A stretch of 64,000 nt of DNA, taken from assembly GCA_036397095.1 (NCBI GenBank), contig DASWJQ010000057.1:6898-70897 (forward strand), read 5' to 3'. The first letter of the stretch is position 1; each line of letters opens with the position of its first letter. The stretch is from DASWJQ01 sp036397095 (GTDB lineage: Bacteria; Chloroflexota; Anaerolineae; Anaerolineales; E44-bin32). A program made the position numbers and the translations under genes. The notes under the pieces were generated by a model. The model searched no databases, was not told the origin of the DNA, and saw nothing but the letters and a program-made list of their open reading frames with translations. This document shows, in pieces, positions 8,866 through 16,735 of this stretch.

Positions 8866-9363
8866 CTAGGCCAGCAGACCTGCCACCAGCGCCGCCACCG
8901 CCCCACCGACGACGCTGAGGACCGTACCAATCAAGGCTCCGCGCGCATGGAAAGCAAAGTCACGGTAACCGGCCATCCCTTCTGTGCCCGGCAGCACCAT
9001 GAACGAGGGCTGGATCAACACCATCAGCCCATCCAGGATCAGCAGGTCGAAGATGTTGAAGGTCATAAGGACAACGAAGGCCACTACGAACCAGTCACCA
9101 AACGACAGCGGGCTGGCAGGGATCCGGGTCAGGGCGAGAACAAGCACGCCGATCACCAAACCGAAAAACAGCACGGCAATCAGCGGCCGGTAGCGTTTGC
9201 CCCGTTCACTCATCTCCCCGTAGCGCTCACGGATATCGGGCGGGTAGTCGCCAACCCACATATCTGGTGCCAGCGCCAGGCTCAGGCCCATGACAACCAG
9301 CAGGCCCAGGCTCAGCACCAGGCCGTACAGCAAACCGTGGATGACTAGCGGTCCCAACATCAT
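8866..9363 (-). CDS. Hypothetical four-helix membrane protein
   Basis: 165 residues. The start at 9363 is preferred over upstream in-frame codons because GGGAGG sits about 7 bases before it. Four hydrophobic segments are visible: about 6-28, 60-80, 88-115 and 140-163. The loop YPPDIRERYGEMSERGKRYRP between helices 1 and 2 is strongly charged. I do not recognise a family with certainty. It is similar in style to small DUF-type integral membrane proteins found next to envelope-stress genes. It is transcribed in the same direction as the toast-rack operon, 204 bases upstream of it, and shares a similar palindromic site in its own upstream region. Confidence 0.65.
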   Translation of the reverse strand: MMLGPLVIHGLLYGLVLSLGLLVVMGLSLALAPDMWVGDYPPDIRERYGEMSERGKRYRPLIAVLFFGLVIGVLVLALTRIPASPLSFGDWFVVAFVVLMTFNIFDLLILDGLMVLIQPSFMVLPGTEGMAGYRDFAFHARGALIGTVLSVVGGAVAALVAGLLA

Positions 9364-9493
9364 CAAATGCCTCCCGATGGACGGCTCAGGACGACCAGCG
9401 CCGTGTCGATGGCTGGTCCGTCTATCTCTAGATTCTAGGGCAAACGGCGTCATTTCCTACGTGCCATCCGGCTGCAATCCGGCCGCTGACGTT

Positions 9494-9516
9494 CAGGTGA
9501 CACATGGCTTGTCACC
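9494..9516. promoter_or_regulatory. Candidate operator with GGTGACA/TGTCACC arms
   Basis: Inverted 7-bp arms GGTGACA (9496-9502) and TGTCACC (9510-9516) lie 131 bases upstream of the membrane-protein start at 9363. The left half CAGGTGACACATG (9494-9506) closely matches the palindrome at 8775-8787, which has a similar distance and orientation to its gene. Confidence 0.4.
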
Positions 9517-9936
9517 GGTGGTTGGTTGTCACTTGCCGCCGATGGGACTGGATTCGAAACTACTAAGGGACCAAGCGCCCAGCTCCAGCAAGTGTGCGCG
9601 GCGCCGCCGGCTGACTGGGGGAGAACCCGTCGGTCGCAGGTCTGCTTGCAAGGAAAGACTGAGGGCCAGGAGGCATGGTCAATCCGGCGCACATCCCTGC
9701 CGTCGATCTGCCCGCCCTGCCCGGGCGGCGATCGACACCAGCCGCCGGCCCTTCACAGTCTGACCTCCTAGTGGCTACGTTCTCTTTGGGCTCATCGTGA
9801 TCTCACTCCGCCGCCCAAAAACACCGCAGCCGCCGCTAGGAGGTCGCTTTATCCCAGCCAACGGCAGGCGCCGGACGATCTTTCCCGTGCCAATGGCCGC
9901 ATCGTACGTCAATTTCGGCCACAGAGAAGGTGAGAC
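9517..9936. other. Non-coding stretch before the molybdenum hydroxylase genes
   Basis: The 573 bases between the minus-strand gene start at 9363 and the plus-strand ATG at 9937 hold no ORF with recognisable content. Besides the palindrome at 9494-9516 I see GC-rich inverted segments near 9590-9640 and 9700-9740 that could fold. No match to a known riboswitch, including the Moco and cobalamin classes, can be made by eye. Both divergent promoters must lie here. Confidence 0.4.
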
Positions 9937-10827
9937 ATGCTGGAACCACATGTAGCTCTCCCGCCGTTTGACTACATCAAACCGACCAGCCTGGACGAGG
10001 CCTGCCAATTCCTGGCCGCCCACGCTGGCGAGGCCCGGCCGCTGGTCGGCGGCACCGACATCTTCGTGCGCATGCGCGATGGTCATTGGCACGACAAATT
10101 CCTGGTGGACATCAAGGGACTCGACGGCACCGATGACCTGCTGTTCGACGAGCAGGATGGTCTGACCATCGGCGCCGCCGTCAACATGAACCGCGTCATC
10201 GCCTCGGCCACGGTCGCCGAGCACTACCCGTTGCTGGTCGAGGCGGCCAAGACCGTCGCCAGCTACCAGCTGCGCAGCCGGGCGACGATTGTTGGCAATA
10301 TTTGCAACGCCTCCCCGGCCGGTGACACGATCGGCGCCTGTCTGGCCTATGAAGGTGTGTTGAAGATCCACGGTGTCAATGGTGCGCGCCAGCTGCCCTT
10401 GGCCGAATTCTTTAAGGGACCGGGCAAGACGGACCTGCAGTCCGGCGAGGTCGTAACCGCCATCAACCTGCCCGCCCCGCCCGACGGCGCGGTGGGCCAC
10501 TATCTGAAACTTGGCCGCAACCAGCTTGGCGACCTGGCCATCGTGGGTGTGACCGCCCTAGGCTATCCGCAGCCCGCGGCCGCCTCCGGCTTTGCCTTCC
10601 GCCTGGCGCTGTGTGCGGTGGCCCCGACCCCGCTCCGTGCCCTTGAAGCCGAGGCCAAGCTGGCCAACGAGCCGATCACGGAAGCCAGCATTCAAGCAGC
10701 GGCCGAACTGGCCATGAAAGCTTCCACACCGATTGATGATGTGCGCGGCGGCGCTGACTACCGCCGCCTGATGGTGCGCAATCTCACCCGCCGCGCCGTA
10801 TCCGAGGTATGGGCGCAGCTGGCCTGA
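9937..10827 (+). CDS. Molybdenum hydroxylase FAD-binding subunit (CoxM/XdhB type)
   Basis: 296 residues, the usual length for the medium subunit of xanthine-dehydrogenase-family hydroxylases. The N-terminal FAD-binding region has VGGTDIFVRMR, the pyrophosphate loop of this family. The second FAD motif appears as TIVGNICNASPAGDT. The C-terminal CO-dehydrogenase flavoprotein domain follows from about 180. It accepts electrons from the 2Fe-2S subunit and passes them to NAD+ or another acceptor. It opens a run of same-strand genes (M-S-L subunit order) followed by deaminases and a nucleobase importer. A purine, pyrimidine or similar N-heterocycle is therefore the likely substrate class. Confidence 0.92.
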   Translation: MLEPHVALPPFDYIKPTSLDEACQFLAAHAGEARPLVGGTDIFVRMRDGHWHDKFLVDIKGLDGTDDLLFDEQDGLTIGAAVNMNRVIASATVAEHYPLLVEAAKTVASYQLRSRATIVGNICNASPAGDTIGACLAYEGVLKIHGVNGARQLPLAEFFKGPGKTDLQSGEVVTAINLPAPPDGAVGHYLKLGRNQLGDLAIVGVTALGYPQPAAASGFAFRLALCAVAPTPLRALEAEAKLANEPITEASIQAAAELAMKASTPIDDVRGGADYRRLMVRNLTRRAVSEVWAQLA

Positions 10828-10852
10828 GGCCGGCTCTGCCAGGGAGAATGCC

Positions 10853-11335
10853 ATGAGTACCCACCAAATCAACTTGACGATTAACGGGGTTGCTGAGACG
10901 CTGACCGTGCCGTCCCACATGACCCTGCTCCAGATGCTGCGCGATCACCTGGCCTACACCGGTACCAAAAACGGCTGCGCTGCCGGCGAATGTGGCGCCT
11001 GCACCGTAATGCTCAACGGCGAGCCGGTCAATAGCTGCATGGTGCTGGCGCCCGAAGTCGATGGGGCCGAGTTGGTGACGGTCGAGGGTCTGGCTCACGA
11101 CAGCCAGCTCGACCCGATCCAGCAAGCGATCCTGGAGACTGGCGGTGTGCAATGCGGCTTCTGCACACCGGGTGTCCTGATTTCTTCGCGGGCCCTGCTC
11201 GACCGCAACCCCAACCCTTCTGAGGACGAAATACGTCAGGCACTGCTCGGAAACCTGTGCCGCTGCACGGGCTACTTCCGGATTATCGAGGCGGTCCAGC
11301 AGGCTGCCCAAATGCCGGCGACGGTGGAGGTGTAG
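10853..11335 (+). CDS. Molybdenum hydroxylase 2Fe-2S subunit (CoxS/XdhC type)
   Basis: 160 residues. The N-terminal plant-ferredoxin-like 2Fe-2S cluster is formed by C42, C47, C50 (GCAAGECGAC) and C62. The second cluster in the helical domain is formed by the CGFC and CRC motifs (GGVQCGFCTPG, LGNLCRCTGY), with all eight cysteines conserved. It carries electrons from the molybdopterin site to FAD. The gene is 25 bases after the FAD subunit and one base before the large subunit. This is the standard heterotrimer arrangement. Confidence 0.95.
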   Translation: MSTHQINLTINGVAETLTVPSHMTLLQMLRDHLAYTGTKNGCAAGECGACTVMLNGEPVNSCMVLAPEVDGAELVTVEGLAHDSQLDPIQQAILETGGVQCGFCTPGVLISSRALLDRNPNPSEDEIRQALLGNLCRCTGYFRIIEAVQQAAQMPATVEV

Positions 11336-11336
11336 C

Positions 11337-13706
11337 ATGACCGCAGCCAAGGAAGCCCGCCAAGGCAACGGCCATATTCCCGACCTGATCGGGGCCAGCG
11401 TGCCCAAGATCGACGGCACCGAAAAGGTGATTGGCGCCGCCGTCTATACCGACGACATTCAGTTCGGGCCCAGGCTGCTCTACGCCCGCATCCTGCGCAG
11501 CCCACACCCGCACGCCAAGATCGTCTCCATTGACACCTCCAAAGCCATGGCGCTGCCGGGTGTCAAGGCGGTCGTGACCGGAGCCGACTTCCCCGGTTTC
11601 ATCGGTCTGTATCTGCAAGATCGCCACATCTTTTGCCGCGACCGCGTGCGCTACATCGGCGACCCGGTGGCTGGCGTGGCCGCCAGCACCGAGGAGATCG
11701 CCGAACAGGCGCTTGGTCTGATCGCAGTCGAGTACGAACCACTCGAGGGTGTGTTTGATCCCGAGATCGGCGCCCAGCCGGGCGCCCCGCTGATCCACCC
11801 CGATCTGGCGGACTATCACGTCAAACCTTTCATATTTCCGCGGGCCAACTCCAATGTCTCCAACCACTTCAAGATTCGCAAAGGTGACGTCGAGGCGGCC
11901 TGGGGCGACTGCAAGGCGGTGATCGAGCGCACCTACCGCATCCCGCAGGTGCAGCACGTGCCCCTTGAGACGCACATCGCCATCGCCGAGGTCACGCAGG
12001 ACAACAAAGTAACGCTGCACGCCAGCACCCAATCGCCATTTGCACAGCGCAATCTCATTGCCATGGCGCTCGGTATCTCACAAAGCGATGTGCGGGTGGT
12101 GGGCGGCGCCATCGGCGGCGGTTTTGGCGCCAAAGCCGGCGTCACCATGGAAGCGCTAGCCGTCGCCATCGCCCAGAAGGTTAAAGGCTTCCCGGTCAAG
12201 CTGCGGCTGACCCGCGAAGAGGAGTTCTATACGACTTTCGTTCGCCAGGGCCTGATCATCAAGCTTAAGGTCGGCTGCGACCAGGACGGCAAGCTGCTGG
12301 CGATGCAAAACACGATGTACTGGGACGGCGGCGCCTACACCGAGTACGGAGTCAACGTCACCCGGGCCGCCGGCTACAGCAGCAGCGGGCCCTACGAAAT
12401 CCCCAACGTCAAGACCGACAGCTACTGCGTCTACACCAACCATCCGGTCGGCGGCCCGTTCCGCGGCTTCGGTATGCCGGAGATGCACACCGGCATCGAG
12501 CAGGCAATCGATGAACTGGCCCATGAGATCGGCCTCGACCCGGTCGACTTCCGCCGTATCAACTGCCTCAAGACGGGCAGCGCGCTGGTGACGGGCAGCA
12601 AGATGCACCCAACCGGCCTGCCCAAGGCAATCGAGGCCGTCGCCCAGGCGATCGATTGGGGGGTGGAAAGCAAGGCCAGCGCGCCCAACAAGCGGCGGGG
12701 CAAAGGGATCGCCTTGATGTGGAAGGCGCCGGCCATGCCGCCCAACCCCGGCTCCTCGGCCTGGGTCGAGTTCAGCGAAGACGGCACGATCATCGTCGGC
12801 GTTGGCGGCCAGGACCTGGGACAGGGCGCCTTCACCATCGCTGCCCAAATCGCCGCCGCCGGCCTGGGGGTGCCCTACGACTGGGTCCGGGTTGCAACGC
12901 CGCTCGACACCAAGTACTCTCCGTACGAGTGGCAGACGGTCGCCAGCCGCATCACCTGGAGCATGGGCAATGCCGTCTTGGCCGCCGCCCGCGACGCACG
13001 ACAGCAGGTGCTGGAGCTGGTAGCCGAAGCCTGGGACGAGAAGATCGAGGATTTGGACATCATCGAAGGGCGCGTGGTATCGTACCGCTCAGAGGAGTCC
13101 ATCTCGCTGCAAGACATCGTGATCTACGGCCTGCCAAAGGAAGGCGACAGCGGCTGGCGCGGCGGCCCGATCAGGGGCCAGGGCAAGTTCATGCCAACCT
13201 ACGTCACCGGGCTCGATCCTGAGACCGGTCAGGGTGAGCGGGCCGTGGTGCACTACACCACCGGCGCTCAAGCCGTCGAGGTCGAGGTCGATATGGATAC
13301 CGGCAAGGTTGAGGTGATCCGCGGCTCGGCCGCCTTTGACCTGGGCAAGGCGATCAACCCCGAGCTGGCCAAGGCGCAGGTCGAAGGTGGCTTTGTCCAA
13401 GGGTTGAGCACGGCACTGTTTGAAGAGCTCATACTCAAGGACGGCGTGCTGCAAAACCCGAGCTTCGTCGACTACCGCATCGCCACCACGGCCGATACAC
13501 CCCGCCAGTTGGCGACGATCCTGGTCGAAGAACCTCAGGACGACGGACCGTTCGGTGCCCGCGGCGTCGGCGAACATCCGATGGTGCCGACCATCGCCGC
13601 CATCGCCAACGCCATTTACGACGCCATCGGCCTGCGCATCTCGGCACCGCCCTACCTGTCCGAGAAGGTTTATATGGCGATGCACGCTGCCGGTTTGGTG
13701 ACCTAG
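11337..13706 (+). CDS. Molybdenum hydroxylase large (Mo-pterin) subunit
   Basis: 789 residues, normal for CoxL/XdhA-type subunits. The N-terminal a/b-hammerhead domain begins near GASVPKIDGTEKVIGAA. Mo-pterin binding motifs include GGAIGGGFGAK and GVGGQDLGQG. The catalytic glutamate is in GARGVGEHPM near the C-terminus. The position that carries AYRCSFR in true CO dehydrogenases reads GGPFRGFGMPEM here. This enzyme is therefore not a form-I CO dehydrogenase and belongs with the hydroxylases of N-heterocycles and aldehydes. The deaminases and BMP-type importer downstream favour a nucleobase-like substrate. The exact substrate is not deducible. Confidence 0.93.
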   Translation: MTAAKEARQGNGHIPDLIGASVPKIDGTEKVIGAAVYTDDIQFGPRLLYARILRSPHPHAKIVSIDTSKAMALPGVKAVVTGADFPGFIGLYLQDRHIFCRDRVRYIGDPVAGVAASTEEIAEQALGLIAVEYEPLEGVFDPEIGAQPGAPLIHPDLADYHVKPFIFPRANSNVSNHFKIRKGDVEAAWGDCKAVIERTYRIPQVQHVPLETHIAIAEVTQDNKVTLHASTQSPFAQRNLIAMALGISQSDVRVVGGAIGGGFGAKAGVTMEALAVAIAQKVKGFPVKLRLTREEEFYTTFVRQGLIIKLKVGCDQDGKLLAMQNTMYWDGGAYTEYGVNVTRAAGYSSSGPYEIPNVKTDSYCVYTNHPVGGPFRGFGMPEMHTGIEQAIDELAHEIGLDPVDFRRINCLKTGSALVTGSKMHPTGLPKAIEAVAQAIDWGVESKASAPNKRRGKGIALMWKAPAMPPNPGSSAWVEFSEDGTIIVGVGGQDLGQGAFTIAAQIAAAGLGVPYDWVRVATPLDTKYSPYEWQTVASRITWSMGNAVLAAARDARQQVLELVAEAWDEKIEDLDIIEGRVVSYRSEESISLQDIVIYGLPKEGDSGWRGGPIRGQGKFMPTYVTGLDPETGQGERAVVHYTTGAQAVEVEVDMDTGKVEVIRGSAAFDLGKAINPELAKAQVEGGFVQGLSTALFEELILKDGVLQNPSFVDYRIATTADTPRQLATILVEEPQDDGPFGARGVGEHPMVPTIAAIANAIYDAIGLRISAPPYLSEKVYMAMHAAGLVT

Positions 13707-13724
13707 TTCAGGAGACCACAGCCT

Positions 13725-14969
13725 GTGTCCGACACGTTCGATCTCTTGATCAAGAACGCCAAGCTGCGAACGGAGCCGGACCACAGGCTAGATATCGGCA
13801 TCAAGGACGGCAAGATCGGGGCCATCGAGCCGCAACTCGATGGCCCCGCTGATTCCGTCCTCCAAGCCGATGGCGGGTTGGTCACGGAGTCCTTCGCCAA
13901 TCCTCACCTGCACCTGTGCAAGGTCTACACACTCGAGCGGATGGACGAGGCGGCGCTCAAGGACTACCACGGCGCCGAGATGGGCAAGGCGATGACGGCC
14001 ATTGAACTGGCTGCCCGCGTCAAGGCCGATTATGACGAGGCCTGGATCATCGAGAACGTCCGGCGGGCGATCGCATTGTCGGCCATTTACGGGGGAACCC
14101 ATGTGCGCGCCTTTGCCGACGTGGACCGGCAGGCCAAGCTGGAGGGGGTCAAGGCTCTGCTGCGGGCCCGGGGTGAATTCGCCGGCGTCGTCGACATTCA
14201 GGTGGTCGCCTTTGCCCAGGATGGGCTGGCCCGCGAACCGGGCGCCGCCGAGTTGATGCGCCAGGCGATGGAGCTTGGCGCCGATGTGGTCGGCGGTATC
14301 CCCTGGATCGAATACACCGACGCCGACATCGCCGACCATGTTCGCCAGATCTTCGACCTAGCCCAGCAGTTTGACGCCGATGTCTCAATGCTCGTCGATG
14401 ACGCCGGCGACCCTGGCTTGCGTTCGCTTGAGCTGATGGCGGTCGAGGCCGACCGGCGCGGCTGGCAGGGTCGGGCGCTGGCCCATCATGCCCGCGCCAT
14501 GCACTTGTATCCCAAACCGTACCTGCAAAAGGTGGCGGCGCTGCTCAAGCGCGCCCAAATGGGCGTCGTCACCGACCCACATACGGGGCCGCTGCACGCG
14601 CGCGTGCGCGAACTGCTCGAGGAAAGCTGCCTTGTGTGTCTCGGCCAGGACGACATCTCGGACGCCTACTATCCCTACGGGCGCAACAACATGCTCGAGG
14701 TTGCGTTCCTGGCCTCACATCTTCTGTGGATGACGACGGCCGCCGAGATGGAGACCCTGTACGACATGGTCACGACCCACGCCGCCCGAGCCATGGGTGT
14801 GGCCGATTTCGAGATGGCCGTCGGCCATCCGGCCCACCTGGTGGTACTGGAAGCACCCAATGTCTTGGAAGCGCTGCGCGAACATGCCGCACCCAGATTC
14901 GTCGTAAGCCATGGCCAATTGATCGACCGTGCACAAATGCAGTCCGTCGCCACCAACCGAGTCTGGTGA
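13725..14969 (+). CDS. CodA-like amidohydrolase with altered metal site
   Basis: 414 residues, GTG start with AGGAGA upstream. The fold and collinear motifs match cytosine deaminase CodA: NPHLHL (H61, H63), VAFAQDG (Q165), VGGIPWIEYTDADIADHV, AHHARAMH (H255), and LGQDD...YYPYGRNNMLEV (D309). The CodA segment that supplies the third metal histidine and the catalytic glutamate (DVHCDEIDD in E. coli, from memory) reads SMLVDDAGDP here, so both the His and the Glu are replaced (L223, D226). His before the DD motif is also Gln (Q308). The protein may therefore use a different metal set or reaction, or be a non-catalytic partner. It is 18 bases after the large hydroxylase subunit, in the same operon. 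Confidence 0.8.
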   Translation: MSDTFDLLIKNAKLRTEPDHRLDIGIKDGKIGAIEPQLDGPADSVLQADGGLVTESFANPHLHLCKVYTLERMDEAALKDYHGAEMGKAMTAIELAARVKADYDEAWIIENVRRAIALSAIYGGTHVRAFADVDRQAKLEGVKALLRARGEFAGVVDIQVVAFAQDGLAREPGAAELMRQAMELGADVVGGIPWIEYTDADIADHVRQIFDLAQQFDADVSMLVDDAGDPGLRSLELMAVEADRRGWQGRALAHHARAMHLYPKPYLQKVAALLKRAQMGVVTDPHTGPLHARVRELLEESCLVCLGQDDISDAYYPYGRNNMLEVAFLASHLLWMTTAAEMETLYDMVTTHAARAMGVADFEMAVGHPAHLVVLEAPNVLEALREHAAPRFVVSHGQLIDRAQMQSVATNRVW

Positions 14970-15093
14970 GAGGCCCAGGTCGCAGCGGTCAGCAGCAACT
15001 TCAGGTTTGTCGGGGGATTTCTGCTAGACGACGGGCTTCCGCGTGAGTACAGTAGGGAAGAACGCAGCCATCGCCATCACGGAGTAAACAATC

Positions 15094-15534
15094 ATGCAGA
15101 TCGACGCGTTCATGCAAGCCGCCATCGAGCAAGCCGAGATCGGCCTAGCCGAAGGTGGCATCCCCATTGGCTCAGTCTTGGTCCGCGATGGGCAGATTAT
15201 CGGCCGGGGCCACAACCGACGGGTCCAGCAAGACGACCCCATCCTGCATGCCGAAATCGATTGTCTGCGCGACGCCGGCCGCATCGGCAGCTACCGCGAC
15301 ACGGTGCTCTACTCAACCCTGATGCCTTGCCACCTGTGCACCGGCGCCGTGCTGCAATTCGGCATCCCTAAGGTGATCGCCGGCGAATCGGTGACCTTTG
15401 CCGGCGCCCCCGACCTGCTGCGGGCCCACGGGGTCGAAGTGACCGACCTCGATCTGGACCAGTGCAAACAGCTGATGCTCACCTTCCAACGTGACCATCC
15501 CGATCTGTGGAAAGAGGACATCGGCGAGCTGTGA
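15094..15534 (+). CDS. Cytosine deaminase-like zinc nucleobase deaminase (Fcy1 type)
   Basis: 146 residues of the cytidine-deaminase-like fold. The zinc site is H52-A-E54 (LHAEID) and P-C79-H-L-C82, with E54 as the proton shuttle. The overall sequence, including GRGHNRR, and the ending PDLWKEDIGEL resemble yeast cytosine deaminase (Fcy1), which ends similarly, more than guanine deaminase or TadA. A role in converting cytosine or a related amino-heterocycle to the oxo form is likely. It sits between the CodA-like gene and a nucleobase/nucleoside-type ABC importer, which supports nucleobase catabolism or salvage. Confidence 0.85.
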   Translation: MQIDAFMQAAIEQAEIGLAEGGIPIGSVLVRDGQIIGRGHNRRVQQDDPILHAEIDCLRDAGRIGSYRDTVLYSTLMPCHLCTGAVLQFGIPKVIAGESVTFAGAPDLLRAHGVEVTDLDLDQCKQLMLTFQRDHPDLWKEDIGEL

Positions 15535-15642
15535 ACCAAGATGCGGTCCGAAAGGAGGCTTACGACGCAGTCCTATTTCGCTAGGAAATCAAACCAACCC
15601 AGCGCAATTGACAACGAAGCATCCCTCTAAGGAGGAGCAACC

Positions 15643-16668
15643 GTGACCAAACGCTCCGCTCTCTACCGCCTCATGATCGGACTGGCCGTCCTTGGCTTGT
15701 TGACGGCCTGTGGCGGCGCCGCCCCGGCGCCGGAAGTCGGCCAGGACGATGGCCTGCTCAACGTCTTCGGCGCATTCGCAACCCCGATCGAAGAACCTTG
15801 GGACGGCGTCATCCATCAGGCGCTGCTCGAAGCCGAAGCAGCCGGCCGGATCAACTACGCGTACACCGATGACATCGGCTATGCCGGTGACATGGAACGT
15901 GTGCTGCGCGAGACGGCCGAGCAGCAGGCCCCCGATGTGATCTTTGGGGATGCCTTCGGCAACGAAGAAGCCGTCCGCCGCGTAGCGGCCGACTACCCCG
16001 ACATCGCCTTCGTCTTTGGCTCCGGCCTGGGACCGGCCGACCCCAACTTCGCCGTGTTCGACAACTGGATCCATGAACCCGCCTACATTGCCGGCATGCT
16101 GGCCGGTGGGATGACCGAGTCCAACACCATCGGCGTGGTCGGTGGCTACCCGGTGCCCGAGGTCAACCGCCTGACCAATGCCTTCATCCAGGGCGCCAAG
16201 ACGGTCAATCCGGAGGCCGAGGTGCTGGTCACCTTCATCAACAGCTGGTTCGACCCGGCCGCCGCCAAGGAAGCCGCGCTCGCCCAGGTTGATGCTGGCG
16301 CCGATGTGCTGTACGCCGAACGCTTTGGCGTTATTGAAGCCGCCGCCGAGAACGATCTGTGGGCGATCGGCAACATGAGTGACCAGAACGAACTGGCGCC
16401 CGACAACGTCCTCACCAGCGTGTCCTGGAACATGGGGCCCACGGTCGAATACGTCCTGACCCAGGTCGAGGCCGGTGTCTTCACGGCACAGGACCTGAAG
16501 GACTTCAGCATGATGGCCAAGGGTGGCGCCAGCCTGGCACCGTACCATGGGACCGAGACCGCCATCCCGCAAGAATTGCGTGATCAGGTCGAGGCCCGCA
16601 TGCAGGAAATCGCCGACGGCTTGTTCCGCGTCGACATCGACGAAGCACAACCCAACCCGGTGAACTGA
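15643..16668 (+). CDS. BMP-family substrate-binding lipoprotein of an ABC importer
   Basis: 341 residues with a GTG start after GGAGGAG. It has a signal peptide ending in the lipobox LTAC-GG, so Cys22-23 would be lipidated and the protein anchored outside the membrane. The mature part is a BMP/Med-type periplasmic-binding fold (DVIFGDAFGNEE, IHEPAYIAGMLAGGMT, IGVVGGYPVPEVNRLTNAF, DVLYAERFGV). BMP proteins bind nucleosides or purine/pyrimidine bases for NupNOPQ/YufNOPQ importers, whose other three components follow. A strong hairpin separates it from the ATPase gene and probably keeps its expression higher than that of the membrane parts. Confidence 0.92.
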   Translation: MTKRSALYRLMIGLAVLGLLTACGGAAPAPEVGQDDGLLNVFGAFATPIEEPWDGVIHQALLEAEAAGRINYAYTDDIGYAGDMERVLRETAEQQAPDVIFGDAFGNEEAVRRVAADYPDIAFVFGSGLGPADPNFAVFDNWIHEPAYIAGMLAGGMTESNTIGVVGGYPVPEVNRLTNAFIQGAKTVNPEAEVLVTFINSWFDPAAAKEAALAQVDAGADVLYAERFGVIEAAAENDLWAIGNMSDQNELAPDNVLTSVSWNMGPTVEYVLTQVEAGVFTAQDLKDFSMMAKGGASLAPYHGTETAIPQELRDQVEARMQEIADGLFRVDIDEAQPNPVN

Positions 16669-16688
16669 GCCCACACGAGGAGCGTACG

Positions 16689-16730
16689 AATCGGGGCGGC
16701 GAGGGCGGTCTTCGCCGCCCCGATTGTTTG
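16689..16730 (+). terminator. Hairpin attenuator between binding-protein and ATPase genes
   Basis: Perfect 14-bp arms AATCGGGGCGGCGA (16689-16702) and TCGCCGCCCCGATT (16712-16725) with a 9-base loop, followed by GTTTG. It lies between the binding-protein stop and the ATPase ATG and may allow only partial read-through, or protect the upstream mRNA end. Confidence 0.75.
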
Positions 16731-16735
16731 ACCTC

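Noticed and set aside
9517..9936. Moco or cobalamin riboswitch, or RNase P RNA, before the hydroxylase genes
   Set aside because: The conserved core sequences of these RNAs are not found; only generic GC-rich inverted repeats are present.
11337..13706. Form-I carbon monoxide dehydrogenase
   Set aside because: The large subunit has GGPFRGFG where CO dehydrogenases carry AYRCSFR, and no CO-oxidation accessory genes (coxD-G) are present.
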